Position numbers and translations under genes: made by a program. DNA of 64,000 bases, taken from NCBI GenBank assembly GCA_030549495.1, contig JAUIRK010000855.1:940001-1004000 (forward strand), given 5' to 3'. The notes below the pieces were generated by a model that saw only the letters and a list, made by a program, of their open reading frames with translations, was not told the origin of the DNA and ran no database searches. Shown one piece after another: positions 55,801-64,000 of the stretch (position 1 is its first letter; each line of letters starts with the position of its first letter). The stretch is from Nectonema munidae (Eukaryota; Nematomorpha; Nectonematoida; Nectonematidae).

Positions 55801-58800
55801 GATAATTGGTACCCCCATGATTCTAGGTGTTCTCAAAGATCATCGGTACCGTGATTATAGATCCACTTAAGGAACCCATAAAGATCATTAGAACCCGTAA
55901 AGATCATTAGAACCCGTAAAGATCATTAAGACCCGTAAAGATCATTAGTACCCATATAGATCATTTGTACCCCTGTAAACATCATTGGTACCTCTAATAA
56001 TCTTTTATATCCCCGAATATCATCCTTAGTACACGTAAAGATCATTAATAGCCGACAATTTAGTAGATAAAATCTAAAAAACATAGTAGAAAGATCTATT
56101 TATTTAAATTAAAAATAGATTCGTACTAAATCTATAGAATTAGCAATTAGATTATCATTAAAAATAAATTAAAGCAGACAATATAAATAAATTATATGTA
56201 ATCTATATAAAATTTAAAAAACCTTATCAAAAGTAGAAAGATCTATCTATTTAAATAAAAAAAAATAGATTTAAATCTATTGAAATCTCTTAATAATTAA
56301 AAATTAAAAGTAATAGGGTTTAGAAAAAAAAATTTATAAACTAAATAATTTAGATTATAGAAATCTATTGCTGAAAAATAAAATTTATAAAAATAATTTA
56401 GATTTTAAAGAAATCTTAATAAAACTTTAGTAATTTAAAAATTATCAATAGTAGGTATAAATTTTTAGAAATCTAATACAAAATTTATTAAAAAAACAAC
56501 TTTAATAAAGAATCTTGTTTTATTAAAGATAGAGATTTGAAACAGTAACATACAAATTTATTATCTTTCCTGAGAAGAATAAATAAACCCATCAGCCATT
56601 AATTTAATTGGATATATTGAGAATGTAAAATTTTTTTAATGTAAATGAATTTTTTGATTGGCTAAAATAAGTACATCATATACTATATATGAAAATTTTT
56701 TGAATAAAAAGATTTAATGTAAAATAAAGTTAATATTGTTATTCAGAATGATAAGAGGATTCTAAAAATATATAAAACTTGATTTTTTTTGAATTATATG
56801 TGAAGTCATAATTTTGAGGCCGTTTAAAAAGGTCTGAAAAATCGGAAATTTAAAAAATTGAAAATTTAAAAAATTTAAAACGTATTCTGATAGAGTTTGA
56901 TACGCTGATTCTAAATATGTAATTTGTTTGAAATAAATCGAATGATTTTTTAATTTTTTAGGTCAAATTTGGAATTTTTGTCATTTTATCAAGTTCAAGG
57001 GCTAAAAATAGAATCCAAAATTTACAATTTTTTGATTGATAAAAAACACTGAACAAAAGATCTTTTTAGATTTTAGATACTTAATTGATAGTTATTTTTA
57101 ATTGAGATGCTGCTGTCAACACATAAAGTGTTCATATTTTAAAAACATCCTGCATACACTTTTGAGATGTACATAAGATAAGCTCTAATGCTATAAAAAA
57201 TAATTCTGTATTTTAATGACATCTATCTGTCCTATATGAAAAATTTAAATAGATACAGTTTAATTTTTTGTTTAAACTCTAAACACAAAACGGAATAGTT
57301 GGAAATTTTATATGGTGTTTAAGATTATAAATAATTTTTCAACATAAAAATGTCTAAATGTAATATAATATGTTTAAATGCTAAATATTTCCCTTTCAAT
57401 GTGTTTTTAGGTGTAAAGTGTTTAGGTTTTAAACATTATTTAAACACAAAAATAACCAAACACCTAATACTGTGTTTAAATTCTAAACGCACTTTTTACA
57501 GTGTAGTGAAAATCAAGTTTCGGATTTTTTTCTCTTCTATTTTTAACAGATTGGCGTTTTGTGCCTTGTGGTATTGGCTCTTCAGCCGAAGTAGAATGCA
57601 GTAGCGGATGCTGCTTTAAATGTATCGTTGTTCCTAATCATTCATTGTAAACGATCTTATATTCTAAGGAATTCAGAAAAAAAGTGTTTGAGATTGGTTG
57701 GCGTCGACAAAAACAATGTTCATAAAGGTAAAGATAATGAAGGGTGTTTTCATCGAGAAGGCACAATTGCGCCGCTTGTATCGAACTATGAAGTAAGAAG
57801 GCTTGATGCGGGATCGAACCCAAAACTTTGAGTTATCGAAACCCAGTATCTAATCAAATTTACTCACGCCCCAACATAAGGCTTTTTGGCTTAATTGATT
57901 ACGTGGATATTTTTTAATGAATAATTTTTTAATTGAGAATTCTAAGAGACAAAATTAATGAATCTACAAAAATCTTCTGAAAAACATTTAAAGATCATTC
58001 TCAAATTCGATGTTAAAATTATGTTTTTTACTTTAGTTTTTTTTATATGCTTTTATTATTTTTATTAAGAAACATTTCCATTTTAAAAAGTGTACAATTG
58101 TGTCACGTTGTCCAATTTACTTCTTTTCTGAGTCGATAGTTTAGGAAGTCGTTCACTTGCAGAGTTGTACTTGTGCTATTTAACATTTACACTCTCTTTC
58201 ACTTGCGCCATTTGGCATTTAGCCATCCTTACACTCGCGCTATTATTTTTATTTAGAATAAGAAACTAGGTTATAAGAAGAACAAGAAATGTTTATTCTC
58301 AAACAGTGAAAAGTAAAAAAAGAAATTAGAAATCAAAGCATAGGGTGCAATAAGAATATAATAAGATAAATACGTAAATTAACTAATAAAATAACATATG
58401 TCACTTTGAGGGTCCATATCGAAAGCATATTGGCCGCTATAGAATAGTTATATAGGCCGCAGTTCATTTGTTCTCACTAAAAAAGTCAGTGTTGTGATTC
58501 GATAAAGTAAGTGATCTTATAAGCCAATGATTGTTTGTATTTTTGCCATTTGTACAAGGGAAGTAAAATATTGTGCGTATTCCTTGTAGAGCTTCAAAGA
58601 AGGTTAGTGTTGTGATTGATGAGAAAGTATTGAAAGTAGAATGCAACAAAAATTTGTCAAATTTATAAGTGAAAATAGCTCATTTAACATGACAGATGTC
58701 CTTGACCTTTAAGAGTTTATGGGGGTGCCCTAGCCCTTCCCAACTTACAAGAGATGACCCCAAAGCAAGAATGAAAGAAATGTAAATTTATGGACTTAAT

Positions 58801-61155
58801 TTGAACTTAAATATAGGGAAAGATTTTAAGAATTATGCATAGAAGGATAGGAGAAAGATGTCATTCTTAACATAAGTTGGATGTTCAATTGGCTTCTATA
58901 TAGATAGTGTCCGGCAAATGCAAAAACAATTCATTTAGCCATTTTTATATATTCTAACAAACTTTAATCTATAATTTTCGAAAAGTTGACTTTTTTTTAT
59001 TTTTTCTTTTTTTTATGATGTAAAATTTTGACATGTTTTATTATTTGCAATTTTTTTAATAAAATTTTATATACCAATGATTTTAGGAATTCATCATTTT
59101 TTCATTAATATACAAAAGTAAAAAAGTTAACTTTTGGAAAAAATAAATTATAAAAAAAAATATTTTCATGGCATGTAAATTATAAATGCTATTACAGCGC
59201 TTTTCAGAATGGAAAGTTTGATTTAGCCCAACGTAATTACACTCAACCTTCTAGAGGGTGGGGGGGGGGGGGGGCAATTGAGCTACCGATGCTTTGAAGT
59301 CTGCGATAGTGTTTCTTTCCCAGGATCACGTACTAATTTTTGACAGTTATTGCTCCCGGAAATATATTTGCTTACAAAGATTCAAAAATTTCTGATTTGA
59401 TTGTAAAAAATGTATTTTATTTGATATATATATTTGATTTTTATTGTCAAATCTGCACTGATATAAAAATGGTTTCCTGCATTTTTTAGAACCTTTCCTT
59501 CTCTATACTTACATCTCTCTCTATAGAGAAATTAGTATATCAATAAAGAAATTTTCACAGTATTTATCTTGATTAATATTTTTCGATCAAAAAAATATAT
59601 TTCTAATAATAATTTGCTTTGCTCACAATTGATCTTTTGTCGCATTTCAAAAATGCCTCTTTCCTTATATAAGATATCAGAATTTTTTTTCATAATCCAC
59701 ACCTTAACTCTCAGCCTTAAAACGTATAAAGAAATGGACCTAAAATGAAAATCATAAAATCCAAAACTTCTCATTTTGAAGCAAGATTGAAAAATAATTC
59801 ATTCCCAGAAAGCAGGAAACTGGAAAAAATAAATTGAGAAACACTAGCCTCCATATGGTTTAATTGACGACACTTTGAATTAGATTCAAAATCTAAAAAG
59901 CAAAAATTGCAATAATTTTAGCCTCATCCAATCTACTATTTATTGGCAAAGTAATGATTTTTCAATTCTCCAAAATTTGTTTGCATGATTTCTAAGACTC
60001 AATATGAAAAGGTCTTTTTATCCGTCGTTCAAACTTAACAAAAAATTTTCACAATTTTGAGCTGAAATTTTGAAAGTTTTACGAATAATACTTTTTGAAA
60101 TGAAGCAACTTCCACATACAAAACGTCCATGACCCGTATGTAACCCACAGCTTTCATCTAAATTTTGGATCTATATTATATATTGATTAGTTATGCTCTT
60201 TTTGGCATGTGAGGGAGAGCGGGGTACACATTCTCCTTGATCTGATAGGATGAAAATTAACCAATTATATTATACGAATTTTTTAACATTTCTTGAATAA
60301 ATTTTAACTATATTCACATAGAATGCATAACAATTGTAGATTTCTTTCGCTAAAAAATCTATAATTTTGCAAAATCCAATTTAATATATACGAATATTCC
60401 TATTTGCGGGGCATAGCTTTTCCTATATTCATTTTAGACTTTGAGTTGAATTTATTTATAAGTTTTTTATTGAAAGTTATTTTAAGGTGAACAGCGAGAG
60501 AGGGAGAAATCCTTTAAAGCCATGATTCCTCAATAATCTAGCTTCAATATATATATTGATTGTGAATTTATGTCAGGGTTTTGTAAAAAAATCAATGATA
60601 TAAAAATAGTATAGAATGTTATAATAGAACTTTTAAGATTCTGAAATATCCCCCTCCCACTAAAAAATTTCCCCAAAAAGGACCTATTTTCGTTTAATAA
60701 AATATGGAACTATGTGAATGAATTAATACTTTAAGTTTCAAGCAAAAAATGGGAAAATACTTTTTCCTTGAGATCTGGCTACAAAAATTAATTCAATGAA
60801 GTCGTTGATATCTTAGGAGACTTTTTTTTAATAATAAAAACAGCCCCTTGGCATATCTTATTCAGTAGAAGGAATGGATTCATCTTTCGCATTTCATTGA
60901 ATAGACGGAGTGTTACTGAGAAGTTCGTATATCAAAGATCAGAAGTGCATTTCAGTAGTTCCCATAGAAGATCTTTTGTGTTATGGAGATTGCAGTAAGA
61001 AGAAGATGAAGGCATTAGGATTCAACCCAGAACACTTGAACATCAAGTAAGCATTAAAGTTTTTATTCTCAAAGCCCCCTAAGCAATGGAGTAATCAGAA
61101 ATTTTTTCTCAAATTTCCTAGGTCCACTCCAATTAAACATATGGTGCCTCAGTAG
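52726..61155 (+). CDS. Small secreted cysteine-rich peptide, four exons (unrecognised)
   Basis: Exons 52726-52816, 57550-57621, 60956-61046 and 61122-61155 total 288 bases, 95 aa. The N-terminus MDSLLLLLLFLSAFSQKVSG is a clear secretory signal. The mature part, about 75 residues, has six Cys spaced C-x9-C-x3-C-C-x10-C-x3-C, the C-C-CC-C-C order seen in many disulfide-rich peptides including cystine knots, then a basic segment SKKKMKALGF and a short tail ending HMVPQ. Phases are 1, 1 and 2 at the three junctions and all agree; acceptors are good, and a poly(A) signal follows. Function unknown: hormone-like, defence or structural roles are all possible. The two long introns could hide further phase 1-1 exons, and the link of exon 1 to the rest is inferred. 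Confidence 0.55.
53148..53598 (+). repeat. Dispersed repeat, copy 2 (longer)
   Basis: Same start as copy 1 and ends GGTTATCAGGATAC. Includes the about 75 bp missing from copy 1. Located inside the first intron of the peptide gene. Confidence 0.85.
54219..54813. mobile_element. Non-autonomous hAT-like MITE with terminal inverted repeats
   Basis: Left end CAGGGTTGGTGTCGATTCT; right end reverse-complemented TAGAGTTGGGGTCGATTCT, 16 of 19 matching. CAGGG/CAGAG ends are typical of hAT elements. Contains the palindrome CCAGTAGCTTACTGG at 54421-54435 and GATTCTGATT-rich subterminal regions. No transposase. The expected 8-bp duplication is not clear (ATAAAAAA left; GTGAAAAT beyond the nested insertion on the right). 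Confidence 0.75.
55543..56045. repeat. Tandem array built on AAAGATCATTGGTACC
   Basis: The first part has about nine diverged units of roughly 30-37 bp (AAAGATCATTGGTACCCCCG then TGATTCTAGGTCCTGTT). From about 55870 the unit shortens to about 19 bp (TAAAGATCATTAGAACCCG), repeated about eight times with decay. Internal to the 2.7 kb element. Confidence 0.9.
56050..57110. other. AT-rich interior of the 2.7 kb element
   Basis: Very AT-rich with recurring AGATTTA / AAATCTA motifs. No frame or further repeat structure I can name. Confidence 0.4.
57550..57621 (+). CDS. Peptide gene exon 2 (four of six cysteines)
   Basis: Acceptor TTCTCTTCTATTTTTAACAG, a strong pyrimidine tract. Enters and leaves in phase 1. 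Reads WRFVPCGIGSSAEVECSSGC then CFK; donor AAAT|GTATCG. Joined to exon 1 the split codon gives Asp. If unspliced the frame runs on 11 residues to a stop. Confidence 0.55.
57721..57872 (-). mobile_element. tRNA-derived SINE (copy C)
   Basis: On the - strand begins GGGGCGTGAGTAAATTTG, carries the B box GGGTTCGATCC, then GCATCAAGCCTTCTTACTTC and ATAGTTCGATACAAGCGG, and ends AAAACACCCTTCATTATC. Nearly full length. In the second intron of the peptide gene. Confidence 0.75.
57880..60950. other. Intron of the peptide gene, little recognised
   Basis: AT-rich. A patch at 58170-58245 repeats CACTTGCGCCATTTGGC-like and CACTCGCGC-like words. Poly(G) run at 59260-59274. No further phase-compatible exon was convincing. 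Confidence 0.45.
59260..59274. repeat. Poly(G) run
   Basis: Fifteen consecutive G in an AT-rich region. Confidence 0.9.
60956..61046 (+). CDS. Peptide gene exon 3 (last two cysteines)
   Basis: Acceptor GTGCATTTCAG, donor ATCAA|GTAAGC; phase 1 in, phase 2 out. Reads VPIEDLLCYGDCSKKKMKAL then GFNPEHLNI. The other two frames contain stops. Confidence 0.6.
61122..61155 (+). CDS. Peptide gene exon 4 (C-terminus)
   Basis: Acceptor CAAATTTCCTAG after a 75-bp intron. Completes a Lys codon and reads STPIKHMVPQ to TAG. Confidence 0.55.
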
Positions 61156-61171
61156 ATAATATTTTTAACAA

Positions 61172-61177
61172 AATAAA
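61172..61177 (+). terminator. Poly(A) signal of the peptide gene
   Basis: AATAAA 17 bases after the stop codon. Confidence 0.5.
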
Positions 61178-61874
61178 AATTAAAAATTAAAAAAAATGAA
61201 AAAAATTATCAACAAATTTTTTCTATGTTGTTTATCTTGCAAATTTTAATGTTAGGTTTGATATTAATGAAATTAATTCTGATATCACCACATAATAACA
61301 TATTGTTCCTGAGGGTTGCACCAAAACCATAAAATCAATTTTTATAAAAAAGTGTTTTTTTTTAATAAACTCTTTAAAACTTTAAAACGGAAATAGTATT
61401 CCAGTTACTTAAACTCTTTCGAGGTGGAATTTTCGGGGTGTAATTTATAGGGGTGGAATTTACAGGGAACCTTTTTATTTATACGAAAAAAAGGAAGAAA
61501 AGGATCCAAGATTTAAATAACTTTTTACTTTGCTTATTTGTTGCAAAATAGAACTCTTAAAATATGTTGCATCCTTCAAAGATCACAAAGCGAAAAATGT
61601 CATTTTCTTATATTTTTAATAAGACAAAAAACGTATTTTCAATTAAACGGATGAAAAAATGAGCTAGACATTTGCTTAAATCTTATCATTCTAAATACAT
61701 GATAATTAAGACGTAATCTAAAAATGAAAAGAACATACATCACTGATTTTTATCAGTTTGAGAAACTTTTATATCAACATTATTAGTAGCGCTCGCTTTC
61801 ATTCAAAAAAACGTCCAAATTTAAACGTGAAAAATGCGTTCATTTAACTTATCATTTCACGAAGAAACTCTTAG

Positions 61875-62096
61875 GGGGCCTTGGCGGGATGCAAAGATTT
61901 CAAAGAACGCCGATTGAGAAACGATGAGATAGATAGTTACACGGAAAAAATTTCGACAATAGATGTCCAAAGACATAATGGTGACAACTTGCTCGTCGTG
62001 AAAATACCTCCACGAAAAAATTTTATCGAAAAAAACGCCGTGAACAAACTTTTAATTTTCAAAATTAGTATTGACCTTGAAACTTTTGAATTATAA
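61875..62096 (+). CDS. Unrecognised coding-like segment
   Basis: Follows an acceptor-like AACTCTTAG and reads GALAGCKDFKERRLRNDE, IDSYTEKISTIDVQRHNGDN, LLVVKIPPRKN to a TAA. Codon-like in its first two thirds. No start, donor or family recognised; could be an exon of a gene extending right, or a decayed fragment. Confidence 0.3.
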   Translation, partial: GALAGCKDFKERRLRNDEIDSYTEKISTIDVQRHNGDNLLVVKIPPRKNFIEKNAVNKLLIFKISIDLETFEL

Positions 62097-62492
62097 TTTT
62101 GAATTTTTTAAGATCTAGCCAAATCGCATTAGTCAACTTGTCAACCCATATCTTTGAAATGGAAACCATGAAAAAAATAGAAATGTTCTATCAAGATATG
62201 CTTACCTTTTGAAAGATGGAATTTTATGGCATCAATGTAGATAATTATCAGCAAAATTAACTCCTAAGAATAACGAAAACTGTGATTTATGTAGCATCTA
62301 GTTTTGCAAATTCTCAATTTACAGAACTGAGTTGATAGAATCCAAAGTTGCTAATTCCCAGTTTGAGACATAAGAAATTTTTTTAAACGAAATTACCAAG
62401 GTGTAACGTGTTGTTCCAATACCACAAATTCTGAATTTAATACAACCTAAACTATAATAAAATTTATCCAAAAAAAGTGTGATACCAAAAAG

Positions 62493-62691
62493 TTTTGTTA
62501 GAGGCTTGCCTAACTAACATAGATTTCATAGAAGCTCTCACTCAAGAAGAGTTCAACGATTTTGGCATAGTAATAAAAACCTCTTTACCCTAATTTTCTA
62601 GGATGTATGATGAAACAATTGGTAAAATGGACTTTCTGAAGAATGAAGATTTTGTAGAATTTAATCAAATTTTTGCATCCTAAAATTAAAA
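62493..62691 (+). pseudogene. Two coding-like fragments in different frames
   Basis: First frame: KVLLEACLTNIDFIEALTQE then EFNDFGI. After a TTTTCTAG at 62594-62601 another frame reads MYDETIGKMDFLKNEDFVEF then NQIFAS and a stop at 62689-62691. The acidic F-containing repeats (EEFNDF, EDFVEF) look related. Joining by a GT-AG intron needs either a 32-bp intron or a poor donor, so this is a decayed gene or an incompletely understood one. Confidence 0.3.
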
Positions 62692-62699
62692 ATGCACAT

Positions 62700-63040
62700 C
62701 AAAAATGAGAAATTATTACATAAACCTGCAAACATCACATTCCTCTAGCAAAGGAGTTTTACTTTTACTGTAGTGGTATTAGTATAGTATTTACTTAGGC
62801 AAAAATTCCGTTTACACAACAAAGAATAACAAAAGAATAACGCTACAATGATCCAAAAGCCAAAAGGCCGCCGCTAGGATAACACACGTACATATTATAT
62901 AGGTAAACAAGCATTCATACGAATGTAGAGGTTAGAAAGCCAACATTGAAACAAAAGTAAAATAGACTACTCTATAAACGCAAAATTCGGAGTAAACTTC
63001 AAAGTAGTTGACGGCAGACGTAGCAAATTTTATCGCCGGT
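62700..63040. other. No feature recognised
   Basis: AT-rich spacer between the coding-like fragments and the LINE at the right edge. Confidence 0.4.
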
Positions 63041-63049
63041 AGGAAGAAT

Positions 63050-64000
63050 GCTGTAAGAGGACAAAAAAATTGCTTCAACAAACACTTGAATTTTTTCATA
63101 GATAAACGAAGTTCTTCGAAAAAAAACGAAAACTTTCTGTATAACATGTTCGTTTTGTATTGAACAGAGATTTCAGAGGTTGCGAGCCGGTAGAATATAG
63201 GAAGTGGATCATGAACTTTTCTTGTCTCCATATTTTATATTCTTGTGATATTTCAAGCATTTCGGAAGAGATTGTTGGGCCTTTTGTTTAAGTTCTTGTA
63301 TAAAAAAGACGCAACTTTAATATTAAAGAAATCTTCTAGCTTGAGTAAACTATGAGTTCGAAAATTTTGTTCTGTATGGGAATACCATTTAAGATTGAAA
63401 ACACACCTTATAGCAGATTTTTGTAGTAATTCTATCTTGTTTTTATTGTGAGGATACCAATTCAAAAGGCTGTACTGAACATGAGGTAAAAATAACGTTT
63501 TATAGAGTAGAAGTTTTATTTTTGAAGGAAAAATATGTTTTGTACGACGTAGAGCACCTATGATTTGATTAAGTTTGTTTGAAACTTGATATGTTGAGAA
63601 AAGGTCAGCTTATTGTCTAATGTTAAGCCAAGCAAGCTAAAACTATTCACCACTGAGAAACCAGGGTTTGATAAAATTTTATCATCAACAAAGTTTTTGA
63701 GCGAAACAATCATAGATTTCGACTTTTTTTTATTAATTATCAAGCTATTATCGTTACACCAACTAAAAAATTGATTTATGCTGCTATCAAATAAAATAGT
63801 AACAATGATATCATTTTTATTAATACTAGAATGAGAAAATATGCGCAAAAATCATTCGCATATAAGAGAAAAGTGAAAATAGTGGATATATTGAAAATTT
63901 CAATCATATAAAAACTAAATAAAAAAGGGAAAAGAATAGAGCCCTGGGGTACGCCGGATTTAATAGGCAAAAAACTTGAGAAGGAGTTGTTTTCAGAGAC
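63050..64000 (-). mobile_element. LINE (copy 6), 3' part, runs off the window
   Basis: On the - strand, from the right edge: IKSGVPQGSILFPFLFSFYM (RT motif B), FTFLLYANDFCAYF (catalytic box, one Asp read as Asn), FFSWCNDNSLIINKKKSKSM, FSLLGLTLDNKLTFSQHIKF, then LLQKSAIRCVFNLKWYSHTE and a decayed C-terminus to about 63050. A few frame breaks. Layout matches copy 1 (LQKKAFRLMYNAYFLSHTSS), so these two probably belong to one family. 5' part lies outside the window. Confidence 0.85.

Larger units (their letters stand above)
54814..57503. mobile_element. 2.7 kb TIR element with CACTGTAAAAA ends and TA target duplication
   Basis: Both ends read CACTGTAAAAA inward, flanked by TA (54812-54813 and 57504-57505). 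Subterminal regions on both sides repeat short motifs such as TGTTTAAA and TTTAAACAC, often as palindromes (for example near 54823-54860 and 57465-57490). The middle holds a tandem array and no recognisable transposase; the 104-codon frame at 55229-55543 resembles nothing I know. CACTG ends, a 2-bp duplication and subterminal repeats fit the CACTA/Mirage/Chapaev group or a Tc1/mariner-like element; I cannot decide. Probably non-autonomous. Confidence 0.75.

Noticed and set aside
57350-57604. 84-codon + frame overlapping the peptide gene's exon 2
   Set aside because: Spans the inverted end of the TIR element; its last part is an out-of-frame shadow of exon 2.
1-64000. CRISPR arrays, operons or bacterial features
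   Set aside because: The introns, SINE/LINE content and splice signals are eukaryotic; the only regular array (55543-56045) has no spacers.

Overview
AT-rich eukaryotic DNA, most likely from an arthropod. A copepod such as a sea louse is a guess from the composition, the many LINE/SINE/hAT remnants and a sidestep-type gene; nothing in the window fixes the species. Genes have small exons, introns from 54 bp to about 8 kb, and many transposable-element copies lie in the introns. All gene models were built by hand from reading frames, splice consensus and phase continuity; none has transcript support here.

Left end (1-5 kb, + strand): an unrecognised terminal coding block (876-1310) with a poly(A) signal, then the last three exons of a dual-specificity-phosphatase-like protein (2607-4707). 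Its active-site Cys is replaced by Ser and the preceding His by Arg, so it is probably a pseudophosphatase.

Centre (8.3-37.3 kb, - strand): one large gene, about 29 kb and 16 exons, encodes a type I membrane protein of the Sidestep family (signal peptide, five Ig domains, one fibronectin-III-like domain, transmembrane segment, cytoplasmic tail; 875 aa, or 801 aa if transcription ends in exon 14). All junctions are in phase if the first intron is a GC-AG intron. It has a TATA box close to the start codon and a (GA)n tract upstream. Its introns hold three decayed LINEs, two SINEs, two hAT-type MITEs and a hAT transposase remnant.

38-52 kb holds no firm gene: two LINE fragments, microsatellites, one copy of a 375-450 bp dispersed repeat, a possible promoter near 40.5 kb, and weak coding-like segments near 48.5-49.1 kb.

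Right part (52.4-61.2 kb, + strand): four phase-compatible exons predict a 95-residue secreted peptide with six cysteines in the order C-C-CC-C-C. I do not recognise it; it is the best candidate for something undescribed. Its first intron contains a hAT-type MITE with a 2.7 kb TIR element (CACTGTAAAAA ends, TA target duplication, internal tandem array) inserted exactly at the MITE's end, 46 bp from the second exon. The last 2 kb hold unexplained coding-like fragments and a LINE on the - strand running off the edge.
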